Counted from the stretch's first letter, positions 22,931 through 31,908 are shown. The stretch is 47,967 nt of DNA from an uncultured Oscillibacter sp. (GCF_910579365.1 NZ_CAJTUX010000014.1:1-47967); one strand, 5' to 3'. The notes: generated by a model not told the origin, from the sequence alone. Translations and numbers: made by a program.

Positions 22931-25480
22931 ATGGCGGCGTTTACCGTAAATGGCAAATCTGTTACCGTGGAGAAAAACCAAAAGCTGATTCGTTTCCTGC
23001 GGGATGAGCTGGGCCTGACCTCGGTGAAGGATGGGTGCAGCGAGGGCGCCTGCGGCACCTGCACAGTGCTGATTGACGGCAAACCCACCCGGGCCTGCAT
23101 TCCTCAGACGGACAAGCTGGATGGAAAGAGCGTCCTCACGGCGGAGGGACTGACGGACTTTGAAAAGCGGGTTTACACCTATGCCTTCGGCCAGGCGGGG
23201 GCGGTCCAGTGCGGGTTCTGCATCCCGGGCATGGTCATGTGCGCCAAGGCCCTGCTGGACGGGAACCAAAGTCCCACCCGGGAAGAGGCGGCGTTCGCCA
23301 TCCGGAACAACATCTGCCGGTGCACCGGGTATGTAAAGATCATTGACGCCATTTTGCTGGCGGCGGAGCTGTTCCGCTCCGGCGAGGTGCCGGAAGTTCC
23401 CTCCGACTGGTCCCTGGGGGCCAGGGTGCCCCGGGTGGACGTGGAGGAAAAGGTCACAGGCACGGGCATCTATCCCGACGATGTGTACATGGAAGGCATG
23501 ATCTACGCCAGCGCCGTCCGCTCTCAGTATCCCAGGGCGAGGGTTCTGGCCATCCATACGGAGGAGGCCGCGGCCCTGCCCGGTGTGGCGGGGATTTTCA
23601 CCGCCGCCGACATTCCCGGCAGCAACAAGGTGGGCCACCTGAAAAAGGACTGGGACACCATGATCGCCGTGGGAGAGATCACGCACTATCTGGGCGACGC
23701 GGTCTGCATCGTCGCCGCCGAGGATCAGGAGACGCTGGCGAAGGCCAAAGCCCTGGTAAAGGTGGATTACGAAGAACTTCCCATGGTGCGGAATCCCCAG
23801 GAGGCTATGGCCGAGGGCGCGCCCCTGGTCCACCGGGAGGGGAACCTTCTGGCGCACAAGCACATCCAGCGGGGTGATCCGGCGGCGGCTATCGCAAAAT
23901 CCAAGCATGTGCTGAAAGAGACGTTCTCCACTCCCTGGACGGAGCACGCCTTCCTGGAGCCGGAGTGCGCCGTGGCCTATCCCGACGGGGACGGGGTGAT
24001 GGTCCTCTCCACGGACCAGGGAACCTATGACACCCAGCACGAGACTATGGGGATGCTGGGCCTCCCGGCGGAGAAGGTGAAGGTCCGCAACTGTCTGGTG
24101 GGCGGCGGCTTCGGCGGCAAGGAGGACGTGACGGTCCAGCACCACGCCGCCCTGGTGGCATACCTGACCAAGCGCCCGGTGAAGGTGAAGCTCAGCCGGG
24201 CGGAGAGCCTTCTGATTCACCCGAAGCGCCATCCCATGGAGATGGAATTCACCCTGGGCTGCGACGAAAACGGCATCATCCAGGGCGTGAAGGCCAGCGT
24301 GGTGGCGGACACCGGGGCTTACGCCTCCTTGGGCGGCCCGGTTTTGGAGCGGGCCTGCACCCACGCCGCCGGGCCTTATAACTACCAGAACTTTGAGATT
24401 GACGGCTGGGCGTGGTACACCAACAATCCCCCCGCCGGGGCGTTCCGGGGCTTCGGCGTCACCCAGACCTGTTTCTGCATTGAGAGTCTGCTGAATCAGA
24501 TTGCGGACGTGGTGGGAATCAGTCCCTGGGAAATTCGCTACCGCAACGCCATCCGCCCTGGCCAGGAGCTGCCCAACGGCCAGATTGTGGACGAGTCCAC
24601 CGGATTGGTGGAGACTCTGGAGGCGGTGAAGCCTTACTATGAAAAGGCCAAGTACGCCGGATTGGCCTGCGCCATGAAGAACGCCGGCGTGGGCGTGGGT
24701 ATCCCGGATACTGGCCGGGTTCGGCTGACGGTGGAGGACGGCAAGGTTCACATCTTCGCCGGCGCCTCCTGCATCGGCCAGGGCCTGGGCACGGTGCTGA
24801 CCCAGATGGTCTGCGACCAGACGGGCCTGTGCTATGAGGACGTGGTTTACGAGCGCTCCAATACCTATTTCGCGCCGGATTCCGGCACCACCTCCGGCTC
24901 CCGGCAGACGCTGTTCACCGGCGAGGCCTGCCGCCGGGCCTGCGAGGGGCTGCGGGCGGCTCTGGAGGAGGGCGGACTGTCCTCCCTGAATGGCCGGGAG
25001 TTCCGGGGCGAGTACCTGGGCAAGACGGACCCCTTGGGAGCCGACGTGCCGAATCCCGTCAGCCATATCGCCTACGGCTACGCCACGCAGGTCTGCATCT
25101 TGGACGAGGACGGGAAGATAAAGCAGCTGGTGGCCGCCCACGATGTGGGCAAGGCGGTGAACCCCCTGTCGGTGGAGGGACAGATTGAGGGCGGCGTGGT
25201 CATGTCCATGGGATACGCCCTGACGGAGCGTTATCCGCTGACGGACTGCAAGCCCAACGTGAAGTTCGGCACTCTGGGTCTGTTCCGGGCCAACCAGATT
25301 CCCGAGATCGTCCCCATTATCGTGGAAAAGGAGGGGCTGAACGTGGCCTGCGGAGCCATCGGCATCGGGGAGATTACCTCCATTCCCACGGCCCCCGCCA
25401 TTGCCGGCGCCTACTTCCGCTACGACGGCAAGCGCCGCACAGCCCTGCCGCTGGAGGGAACTCCCTACGCCAAGAAGTAA
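22931..25480 (+). CDS. Selenium-dependent-type xanthine dehydrogenase (fused 2Fe-2S and molybdenum domains)
   Basis: This molybdenum hydroxylase probably oxidises xanthine or a related purine in the cytosol. In the 849-residue product, residues 1-160 form a 2Fe-2S module with C36, C41, C44, C56 and C94, C97, C129, C131. The rest is the molybdopterin domain with GGGFGGKED, the substrate-site Arg segment GAFRGFGVTQ and the catalytic Glu in AIGIGEITS near the end. No FAD domain is present, so electrons must go to a separate partner. Size and layout resemble E. coli XdhD and the selenium-dependent XDH family, in which selenium is a labile cofactor, not selenocysteine. A MocA/YgfJ-type gene follows convergently. 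Confidence 0.88.
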   Translation: MAAFTVNGKSVTVEKNQKLIRFLRDELGLTSVKDGCSEGACGTCTVLIDGKPTRACIPQTDKLDGKSVLTAEGLTDFEKRVYTYAFGQAGAVQCGFCIPGMVMCAKALLDGNQSPTREEAAFAIRNNICRCTGYVKIIDAILLAAELFRSGEVPEVPSDWSLGARVPRVDVEEKVTGTGIYPDDVYMEGMIYASAVRSQYPRARVLAIHTEEAAALPGVAGIFTAADIPGSNKVGHLKKDWDTMIAVGEITHYLGDAVCIVAAEDQETLAKAKALVKVDYEELPMVRNPQEAMAEGAPLVHREGNLLAHKHIQRGDPAAAIAKSKHVLKETFSTPWTEHAFLEPECAVAYPDGDGVMVLSTDQGTYDTQHETMGMLGLPAEKVKVRNCLVGGGFGGKEDVTVQHHAALVAYLTKRPVKVKLSRAESLLIHPKRHPMEMEFTLGCDENGIIQGVKASVVADTGAYASLGGPVLERACTHAAGPYNYQNFEIDGWAWYTNNPPAGAFRGFGVTQTCFCIESLLNQIADVVGISPWEIRYRNAIRPGQELPNGQIVDESTGLVETLEAVKPYYEKAKYAGLACAMKNAGVGVGIPDTGRVRLTVEDGKVHIFAGASCIGQGLGTVLTQMVCDQTGLCYEDVVYERSNTYFAPDSGTTSGSRQTLFTGEACRRACEGLRAALEEGGLSSLNGREFRGEYLGKTDPLGADVPNPVSHIAYGYATQVCILDEDGKIKQLVAAHDVGKAVNPLSVEGQIEGGVVMSMGYALTERYPLTDCKPNVKFGTLGLFRANQIPEIVPIIVEKEGLNVACGAIGIGEITSIPTAPAIAGAYFRYDGKRRTALPLEGTPYAKK

Positions 25481-25488
25481 ACGCGAAT

Positions 25489-25517
25489 CAGCCGGGGCGG
25501 AAAGCCCGCCCCGGCTG
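25489..25517. terminator. Strong hairpin between convergent genes, no T-tract
   Basis: A 12-bp GC-rich stem (25489-25500 with 25506-25517) lies between the xanthine dehydrogenase and mocA stops. Neither side has a T-run, so it may protect 3' ends or act with Rho rather than as an intrinsic terminator. Confidence 0.4.
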
Positions 25518-25522
25518 GAAGT

Positions 25523-26095
25523 CTATTGATTCAATTCCTCCACGGCCTTCGGCGTATCCGCGTCGGCCAGCTCTTCCTGCGGAACCTCCAGCAGAATCAA
25601 ATCCTCCTCATGCCGCCGGATGACGGTGTTTCCTCCGCAGTCCTCCCGCAGCTCCCGCAGCTCTGGGAAGAAGCGGGAGGGGAACAGACAAGGGTTTCCC
25701 CGGACGCCGCCGTGGGCCAGGGCGGCGATCCGGTCCGGCTGGCCGTGCCAGAGTTCCGCCAGCGCCTTGACGCTTTCCCGCCGCAGAAGAGGTTGGTCGC
25801 TGACCAGAAACATGACCCCGTCACAGTCCCCAAGAGCGTCCAATCCAAGCCGGATGGTGTGGCTGATGCCCCAGTCCGGATGCGCGTTGTGAATGGCCGT
25901 GAAGCGAAAGCGCTCCGCCAGCTCCATGATCTCCGGGTACTGGGTTACCACCGCCGTCTTTTTGAATTCCTCCGCAGGCGCCGCTTCCAGCGCCCGCAGA
26001 ATCAGACTCCGGCCCTGAACCTCAGCGGCCAGCTTGTTTGTTCCGAACCGGCGGGAGTTCCCCGCCGCCATGATGACACAGCCCAAGTTCAACAT
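25523..26095 (-). CDS. mocA: Molybdenum cofactor nucleotidyltransferase-like protein (MocA/YgfJ family)
   Basis: The family attaches a nucleotide to molybdopterin to make the dinucleotide cofactor used by hydroxylases; the YgfJ branch is linked to selenium-dependent enzymes. The 190-residue product shows the nucleotide-binding start VIMAAGNSRRFGTNKL, the metal-binding segment FLVSDQPLL, and GVRGNPCLFPSRFF. I start at the ATG at 26095, ten bases from AGGAG; the upstream extension has no support. It is transcribed toward the fused xanthine dehydrogenase gene and away from xdhA, between the two hydroxylase loci it most likely serves. Confidence 0.85.
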   Translation of the reverse strand: MLNLGCVIMAAGNSRRFGTNKLAAEVQGRSLILRALEAAPAEEFKKTAVVTQYPEIMELAERFRFTAIHNAHPDWGISHTIRLGLDALGDCDGVMFLVSDQPLLRRESVKALAELWHGQPDRIAALAHGGVRGNPCLFPSRFFPELRELREDCGGNTVIRRHEEDLILLEVPQEELADADTPKAVEELNQ

Positions 26096-26128
26096 AACAC
26101 ATGATCTCCTATTTCTTTCGTTTCCATT

Positions 26129-26158
26129 AGTATATCCGCTTTTCTCCCCCTCAGTCAA
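26129..26158 (-). promoter_or_regulatory. Promoter of mocA
   Basis: On the minus strand TTGACT (26158-26153) and TATACT (26134-26129) are 18 bases apart. Confidence 0.68.
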
Positions 26159-26219
26159 CCGGTCTTTTTGGGGGGAGCGGAGCTGCAATATAGAAGTAGT
26201 ACAAAAAGGAGGGCACCCT

Positions 26220-28514
26220 ATGAGCAAAAGCGTCGGCAAGAGCGTAATTCGGGTAGACGCCTATGAGAAAGCCACGGGCCGGGCCAAATACATGGACGAC
26301 CTTTGTGACCGCAGCGCACTGATTGCGAAAATCTGCCATTCCACCATTGCCCACGGATTCGTAAAATCCGTGGATACGGCTGCGGCGGAGGCCGTCCCCG
26401 GCGTCGTAAAGGTTCTGACCTGCTTTGACGCGCCGGACATTGAATTCCCGACGGCGGGCCACCCCTGGTCCACGGACCCCCACCACCAGGACGTGGCGGA
26501 CCGGAAGCTGCTGAACCGTCATGTCCGCTATTACGGCGACGACGTGGCGGTGGTCATCGCCGAGGACGAGGTGGCCGCTTCCCAAGCTGTCCGGGCCATC
26601 CGGGTTGAATACGAAGAGCTGCCCTTTGTCCTGGATGTCCAGGAGGCCATGAAGGACGGTGCGCCGCAGGTTCAGGAGCGGTACAAAAACAACATTCTGG
26701 CCCACTCTGACGTCCGCCTGGGGGATTACGAGACCGCCCGGCAGGAGCCCGGCCTCATCAAGGTCGAGGGCTGGTACGACACGCCCACCGTGCAGCACTG
26801 CCACATTGAGAACCATGGCTGCTTCGCCTATGAAGAGGCGGGCCGGGTGGTGGTGGTCAGCTCCACGCAGATTCCCCACATTGTCCGCCGGGTGGTGGGG
26901 CAGGCCCTGGGGATTCCCTGGGGCAAGGTCCGTATCATCAAGCCCTATATCGGCGGCGGTTTTGGCAACAAGCAGGATGCCCTCTACGAGCCTCTTTGCG
27001 CCTGGTGCTCCACGCAGGTGGGGGGCCGCCTGGTGAAGCTGGAGTGCAGCCGGGAGGAGACTTTTGTCTCCAACCGGGTCCGCCACGCCATCCGTACCCA
27101 TATTATCTCCTACGTCCGGCCCGACGGGACCCTGGTTGCCCGGAAGCTGGAGGCGTTTTCCAACCAGGGCGCCTACGCCTCCCATGGACACGGCATTGTG
27201 GCCAAGGGCATGAACGCCTTCCCCCAGCTGTATCCCTGCCCCAATGTGGAGTGCGACAGCTGGACGGTGTTCACGAACCGGCCCTCCGCCGGGGCCATGC
27301 GGGGCTACGGCATTCCCCAGGCCATGTTCGCCGGAGAGAGCCACATTGATGACATCTGCAAGGCCGTCGGCATGTCCCCCTTGGAGTTCCGGCGGAAGAA
27401 TCTGATGCCCATGGGGTATGTGGACGGCTTCTCCAAGAATGAACTCTATACCGACACCTTCAACCAGTGTATGGACAAGGCCCTGGAGATGCTGGACTAT
27501 AAGAAGAAGTTCCAGGAGTACCAGAATCAGACCGGTTCCCTCCGCCGGGGCGTGGGTCTGGCGGTGTTCTGGTACAACACCGCCGTGTGGCCCATCTCCC
27601 TGGAGTCCTCCTCCTGCCGCATGGTGCTGAATCAGGACGGCTCTCTCCAGTTCCAGACCGGCGAGACGGAGATCGGCCAGGGCTGCGACACGGCCTATTC
27701 CCAGATGGTGGCGGACGCTGTGGGGATTCCCCTCAGCGACGTGCACGTGGTCTCCACCCAGGACACTGACGTCACCCCCTTCGGAACGGGGGCCTACGCC
27801 TCCCGGCAGACTTACATAGGCGGCTTTTCCATCATGCAGACGGCCCTGGCCCTCCGGGAGCGCATTTTGAACGTGGCCCACGAGCAGACCCGGATGCCGG
27901 TTTCAAACCTGGATCTGGTGGATGGGCAGATCGTCCGCAAGAGCGACGGCAGAATCCTGAAATCCCTGGGCGACCTGGCGCTGGAGAGCCTCTACTCTCT
28001 GGAGAGCAGCCAGCACATCACCGCCGAGACCACCGCGCAGATTAAGAGCAACGCCTATTCCTTTGGCTGTTCCTTCGCGGAGGTGGAAGTCGATATTCCC
28101 ATGTGCAAGGCGAGGCTTCTGCGGCTGGTGAACGTTCACGACTGCGGAACCCTGATCAATCCCGCCCTGGCGGAGGCACAGGTCCACGGCGGCATGTCCA
28201 TGGCCATCGGCTACGGCCTCTCCGAGGAGCTGAAGTTTGACGAGAAGACCGGCAAGCCCCTGAACAACAACCTTCTGGACTACAAGCTCTCCACCTTTAT
28301 GGACCACCCTGTTCTGGAAACCGGCTTTGTGGAGAATCCGGAGCCCACGTCTCCTTACGGCACTAAGGCCCTTGGCGAGCCCCCGGCCTGTTCCGGCGCG
28401 CCGGCCATCCGCAACGCGATTCTGAACGCCACCGGCGTGGCGATTGACTGCTGTCCCATCACGCCCCATGTCCTCTACCGGAAGTTCAAAGAGGCTGGGC
28501 TTATCAACGACTAA
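26220..28514 (+). CDS. xdhA: Xanthine dehydrogenase-type molybdenum-binding subunit
   Basis: This is the catalytic subunit of a three-part molybdenum hydroxylase. The 764-residue product has cofactor-binding GGGFGNKQD, the substrate-pocket segment PSAGAMRGYGIPQ, TGETEIGQGCDT, and the C-terminal KALGEPP with the catalytic Glu. Length and gene order (Mo subunit, FAD subunit, 2Fe-2S subunit) match XdhABC. A purine such as xanthine or hypoxanthine is the likely substrate, but related aromatic or nicotinate hydroxylases share this layout. AAGGAGGG precedes the ATG; the open frame upstream overlaps mocA and is not used. The promoter is not clear: an AT-rich CAATATAG lies near 26190. Confidence 0.9.
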   Translation: MSKSVGKSVIRVDAYEKATGRAKYMDDLCDRSALIAKICHSTIAHGFVKSVDTAAAEAVPGVVKVLTCFDAPDIEFPTAGHPWSTDPHHQDVADRKLLNRHVRYYGDDVAVVIAEDEVAASQAVRAIRVEYEELPFVLDVQEAMKDGAPQVQERYKNNILAHSDVRLGDYETARQEPGLIKVEGWYDTPTVQHCHIENHGCFAYEEAGRVVVVSSTQIPHIVRRVVGQALGIPWGKVRIIKPYIGGGFGNKQDALYEPLCAWCSTQVGGRLVKLECSREETFVSNRVRHAIRTHIISYVRPDGTLVARKLEAFSNQGAYASHGHGIVAKGMNAFPQLYPCPNVECDSWTVFTNRPSAGAMRGYGIPQAMFAGESHIDDICKAVGMSPLEFRRKNLMPMGYVDGFSKNELYTDTFNQCMDKALEMLDYKKKFQEYQNQTGSLRRGVGLAVFWYNTAVWPISLESSSCRMVLNQDGSLQFQTGETEIGQGCDTAYSQMVADAVGIPLSDVHVVSTQDTDVTPFGTGAYASRQTYIGGFSIMQTALALRERILNVAHEQTRMPVSNLDLVDGQIVRKSDGRILKSLGDLALESLYSLESSQHITAETTAQIKSNAYSFGCSFAEVEVDIPMCKARLLRLVNVHDCGTLINPALAEAQVHGGMSMAIGYGLSEELKFDEKTGKPLNNNLLDYKLSTFMDHPVLETGFVENPEPTSPYGTKALGEPPACSGAPAIRNAILNATGVAIDCCPITPHVLYRKFKEAGLIND

Positions 28515-28528
28515 AGGAGGGCCAACGT

Positions 28529-29410
28529 ATGTATGACATGAAAGCCCTGTATCAGGCCCAGAGCGTGGAGGACGCCGTGGCCCTCCGCCTGGCCCATCCC
28601 GAGGCCCAGATCATCGCCGGAGGTTCCGACGTGCTGGTTCAGATGCGGGAGGGCAAGCGGGCCGGGGCGGAGCTCATCTCCATCCAGACTCTGGACGAAA
28701 TCCGGGGCGTGTCCCTGGATGAGGACGGAACCCTTCGCATCGGTTCCCTCACCAGCTTTTCCCACATCACGCGGGACCCTCTGATTCAAAAGTATATCAA
28801 CGTCCTGGGCGAGGCGGTGGATCAGGTGGGCGGACCGCAGATTCGAAACATTGGAACCATCGGCGGAAATACCTGCAACGGCGTGACCTCCGCCGACTCC
28901 TCCTCGACCCTCCACGCCTGGGACGCGGTCATCGAGCTGACGGGTCCCGGCGGCGTCCGCCGCCAGCCCATTCAGGAGTTCTATATCCGGGCGGGGAAGG
29001 TGGACATCCGGGAGGGGGAGATTCAAACCGCCATCCTCATTCCCAAGGAGAGCTACGAGAACTGCTTCGGCCACTATATCAAGTACGCCATGCGCAATGC
29101 CATGGATATCGCCACCCTGGGCACCTCCGTCAATGTCCGCCTCTCCGCCGATAAGAAAACGGTGGAGCGGGCCCGCGTGGCCTTTGGCGTGGCGGGACCG
29201 GTGCCCCTGCGGGCGGCCCATGCCGAGGAGCTGGCCGCCGGACAGCCCGTCAGCCTGGAGCTGGCGGAGAAATTCGCGCAGGCGGTGAAGGCGGACATCA
29301 ATCCCCGGGACTCCTGGCGCGCGGCCAAGGACTTCCGTCTGCACATCGCCGTGGAGAGCGCCAAGCGGGCCTTTGTGGAATCCGTAAGACTGGCGGGAGG
29401 TGAACTGTAA
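28529..29410 (+). CDS. xdhB: Xanthine dehydrogenase-type FAD-binding subunit
   Basis: This subunit passes electrons from the iron-sulfur centres to NAD or another acceptor through FAD. The 293-residue product has the FAD motif AQIIAGGSDVLVQMREG, the second FAD loop TIGGNTCNGVTSADSS, and a CO-dehydrogenase-flavoprotein C-terminal domain. AAAGGAGGG precedes the ATG. It starts 14 bases after xdhA and its stop shares one base with the next start. Confidence 0.93.
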   Translation: MYDMKALYQAQSVEDAVALRLAHPEAQIIAGGSDVLVQMREGKRAGAELISIQTLDEIRGVSLDEDGTLRIGSLTSFSHITRDPLIQKYINVLGEAVDQVGGPQIRNIGTIGGNTCNGVTSADSSSTLHAWDAVIELTGPGGVRRQPIQEFYIRAGKVDIREGEIQTAILIPKESYENCFGHYIKYAMRNAMDIATLGTSVNVRLSADKKTVERARVAFGVAGPVPLRAAHAEELAAGQPVSLELAEKFAQAVKADINPRDSWRAAKDFRLHIAVESAKRAFVESVRLAGGEL

Positions 29411-29919
29411 TGGAGAAGCACATCATCCAATACCAAACGGTCCATTTTAACCTCAACGGCAAAGACGTGGAGCGGACGGTGGACGTCCGGGCCAGCCTTA
29501 CCGATATGCTGCGGAACGACTTCCGGATGACCAGCGTCAAAAAGGGCTGCGAGGTTGGCGAGTGCGGAGCTTGCAACGTGCTGATCGACGGCGAGGCGTT
29601 TAACTCCTGCATCTATCTGGCTGTCTGGGCGGAGGGTAAGAAGGTCCGCACGCTGGAGGGTCTTCTGGGCCCCAACGGAGAGCTCAGCGATATCCAGCAG
29701 GCCTTTGTGGACGAGGCCGCCATCCAGTGCGGCTTCTGCTCCCCGGGTTTCATCCTGACGGCGGTGGAGATTCTGGAGAGCGGAAAGGAATACACGGACG
29801 GCGAACTGCGGAAGCTCCTGTCCGGGCACCTGTGCCGCTGCACCGGCTACGAGAACATTCTCCGGGCGGTGAAAAAGACCATGTACCGCCGCTTGGGAAA
29901 AGAAATGCCGCAAGGCTGA
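29410..29919 (+). CDS. xdhC: Xanthine dehydrogenase-type 2Fe-2S subunit
   Basis: This small subunit carries two 2Fe-2S clusters that link the molybdenum and FAD subunits. The 169-residue product has a plant-ferredoxin-like cluster (C47, C52, C55, C67) and a helical cluster (C107, C110, C142, C144, in CGFCSPG and CRCTGY). The TAATG junction with xdhB implies translational coupling. A perfect terminator follows six bases after the stop. In E. coli naming this iron-sulfur subunit is XdhC; the same symbol is used elsewhere for a maturation factor, which this is not. Confidence 0.93.
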   Translation: MEKHIIQYQTVHFNLNGKDVERTVDVRASLTDMLRNDFRMTSVKKGCEVGECGACNVLIDGEAFNSCIYLAVWAEGKKVRTLEGLLGPNGELSDIQQAFVDEAAIQCGFCSPGFILTAVEILESGKEYTDGELRKLLSGHLCRCTGYENILRAVKKTMYRRLGKEMPQG

Positions 29920-29924
29920 ACAAC

Positions 29925-29957
29925 AGCCCCGCCTGGAGTACTCCAGGCGGGGCTTTC
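29925..29957 (+). terminator. Terminator of the xdhABC operon
   Basis: A perfect 30-bp palindrome (29925-29954) forms a long GC stem followed by a short TTTCTG tail. It also lies just past the stop of the convergent lysE-type gene and may serve both. Confidence 0.75.
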
Positions 29958-29968
29958 TGATTTCCCTT

Positions 29969-30562
29969 TCAGTGGGGCAGGACCAGACTGACCGCGCACA
30001 GAGCCAGGGCGGCGGCGCAGCCGTAGTCCACGGCCTTGCGGTGATTGACAAAGAGCTTTTGCAGCGCCGCCCCAGCAAAGAGCCAGACAAGGTTGGCGAC
30101 GGGTCCCGTAAAGGGCAGGAACAGCCCCGCCGCCAGCAGAGACCAGAAGGAACCGGAGTAGGGAAGAACGTAGGACGCCAGCGCCATCAGACAAAAGACC
30201 ATGATCTTCACATTGGTCAGCTGTACAAACAGTCCTGTGAGGAACCCAGGGGCCTCCGGGGCGCTGCCCTCCGGTCCGGAGGAAGAGCGAAGGGTATGAA
30301 ACGCCATCCAAAGCATATAGGCAGCCCCCACCCAGGAGAGGAGGCCCACGTACTGGTTCAGAACCGTCCCCAGGAAATAGATGACCAGCACAGAGGCCAT
30401 GGACACCAGGAAGAAGCCGGTGAACAGCCCCCGCCACTGCCGCAGGGCCGGCCCTTTTCCGTACCGCAGGGCGGTGGAGAGGCTGCAAAGGTTGGCGGGC
30501 CCCGGCGTGATGGCGCCCACGTAACAGTAGAGCAGGAAAGAGGGAAGCAGAGACATGGGCAT
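29969..30562 (-). CDS. LysE/RhtB family amino-acid exporter
   Basis: This is a membrane exporter of the LysE superfamily, probably for an amino acid or similar small molecule. The 197-residue product has about six hydrophobic segments and the family start YVGAITPGPANLCSLSTALRYG. I prefer the ATG at 30562, about ten bases from AAAGGA; a GTG at 30571 is too close to that site. The gene is divergent from a LysR-type regulator, the usual arrangement for exporters controlled by LysG/ArgP-like proteins, with a dyad between them. Confidence 0.88.
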   Translation of the reverse strand: MPMSLLPSFLLYCYVGAITPGPANLCSLSTALRYGKGPALRQWRGLFTGFFLVSMASVLVIYFLGTVLNQYVGLLSWVGAAYMLWMAFHTLRSSSGPEGSAPEAPGFLTGLFVQLTNVKIMVFCLMALASYVLPYSGSFWSLLAAGLFLPFTGPVANLVWLFAGAALQKLFVNHRKAVDYGCAAALALCAVSLVLPH

Positions 30563-30615
30563 GACAGGCACCGTCCTTTAATGTGATGAGCCCATCATAG
30601 CAAAAAAATATTGAT

Positions 30616-30637
30616 TTGAAAAGCGAAAGATTTTCAA
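30616..30637. promoter_or_regulatory. Dyad between lysE-type and lysR-type genes
   Basis: TTGAAAA (30616-30622) and TTTTCAA (30631-30637) form a perfect 7-bp inverted repeat with an 8-base spacer in the divergent promoter region. LysR-type regulators bind AT-rich dyads of this sort. A minus-strand extended -10 (TGCTATGAT) lies downstream at 30594-30602. Confidence 0.5.
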
Positions 30638-30674
30638 GTAAACTATGAAAAAATTAATGAAAGAGGGCGGACAG

Positions 30675-31622
30675 ATGGAGCTGAGAAATTTGCGGACGTT
30701 TCAAACCGTGGTGGACCAAGGGAGCTACCAGCGGGCGGCGGAGCGGCTGGGCTATACCCAGTCCACCATTACCGTGCAGATTCAGCAGCTGGAGGGAGAG
30801 ATGGGAGTGCCCCTCTTTGAGCGGGTGGGGCGGCGGATGGTGCTGACCGAGGCGGGAGAGCGGATATTACCCCGGGCCAGGGAGCTGCTGGAGGCGGCGG
30901 ACCAGCTGATGGAGTGCGGGCGAAAAAGCAGCGCCCCCTCCGGGACGCTTCGGGTGGACATGGCGGAGACGCTGCTGTGCTACCGGATGCAGCCGGTGAT
31001 TCGGGCCTTTCGGGAGCGGGCGCCACAGGTCCGGCTGGTAATCCGGAGCTGCAACTGCATGCGGATTGCCGCCAATGTGCGGACCGGAGCCTGTGACCTG
31101 GGCGTGGGATATGACATGGACTGGAACCGGGAGGCCCTGGAGGTGGAGTCTCTGGGAAGCTATGACATCGTGCTTCTGGCCTCCCCGGATTTTTCCGAGC
31201 CGGATTTCACCACGCCGGGACAGCGCAAGGCGGTGTCTCTCGTTACGGATGAGCCGGACAGCATTTTTCGCCGCTGGCTGGAGGAGTATCTGCGCCAGCG
31301 GGAGATTGAGCTGGACGTAACGCTGGAGCTGTGGAGTATTGAGACCATCAAGCGCTGTGTCATGAGCAACCTGGGCTTTACCTATCTGCCCCGCTTTGTC
31401 GCGCGGGAGGAACTGGAGGCAGGGCGGCTGAAGGAGCTGCGGGCCCCCATCTCCGGCGTTCCCGCCCCGGCCCTGTGCGCGTGGAGAAAAGGGCGGTGGA
31501 TTACTCCGGCCATGGAGCTGTTTCTGGAGCTTCTGCGGGAGGCGCTGGCGGAGGGCGGTCCCGTCACCGCCGGTGTTTCCGCTCCAGATGGGGGTCCCGC
31601 CTTTGGAAGGGCTTGTCGATAA
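30675..31622 (+). CDS. LysR family transcriptional regulator
   Basis: This regulator probably controls the divergent exporter gene in response to a small-molecule inducer. The 315-residue product has an N-terminal winged helix (MELRNLRTFQTVVDQGSYQRAAERLGYTQST is the expected pattern, given here as QRAAERLGYTQSTIT) and a periplasmic-binding-like effector domain. I start at the ATG at 30675, after GAGGGCGG; an upstream ATG at 30645 adds ten atypical residues. The final 20 or so residues are read through the 3' end of the opposing YlmC-like gene, a 59-base tail-to-tail overlap. Confidence 0.9.
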   Translation: MELRNLRTFQTVVDQGSYQRAAERLGYTQSTITVQIQQLEGEMGVPLFERVGRRMVLTEAGERILPRARELLEAADQLMECGRKSSAPSGTLRVDMAETLLCYRMQPVIRAFRERAPQVRLVIRSCNCMRIAANVRTGACDLGVGYDMDWNREALEVESLGSYDIVLLASPDFSEPDFTTPGQRKAVSLVTDEPDSIFRRWLEEYLRQREIELDVTLELWSIETIKRCVMSNLGFTYLPRFVAREELEAGRLKELRAPISGVPAPALCAWRKGRWITPAMELFLELLREALAEGGPVTAGVSAPDGGPAFGRACR

Positions 31623-31842
31623 GAATGATGTCGTCCCCGATCCGCTGGATACAGTCCCAGGGGATGTAGAATTCCTCCCCGCGCCCGAAGAGCCCGAAGA
31701 ACCGGGCGGGACCGTAGACCACAATGGCGATTACCTGCCCCTCCGGAGCCCGCAGGTCTACGTCTGCCACCAGCCCAAGGCGGCAGCCGTCGTTGATGTT
31801 GATGACCTCCTTCCGCCGGAGATCCCGAAACCGGAACTGCAT
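31564..31842 (-). CDS. YlmC/YmxH family PRC-barrel sporulation protein
   Basis: This small PRC-barrel protein belongs to the YlmC/YmxH family of spore formers, whose role is not settled. The 92-residue product has the family start FRFRDLRRKEVININDGCRLG and the barrel-end pattern YIPWDCIQRIGDDIILID. AAAGGAG lies about nine bases before the ATG at 31842. It is divergent from sigG, a common neighbour in Clostridia. Its last 59 bases overlap the end of the LysR-type gene on the other strand. Confidence 0.9.
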   Translation of the reverse strand: MQFRFRDLRRKEVININDGCRLGLVADVDLRAPEGQVIAIVVYGPARFFGLFGRGEEFYIPWDCIQRIGDDIILIDKPFQRRDPHLERKHRR

Positions 31843-31908
31843 CGCCGTCACTCCTTTCAAGGAAGCCTATGCGGCGGCCGGGCCGTCCTATTCTGACAAA
31901 AGGTCCCA

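Noticed and set aside
22838..25141. Minus-strand open frame opposite the fused xanthine dehydrogenase
   Set aside because: Antisense shadow of a gene with all its cofactor motifs intact.
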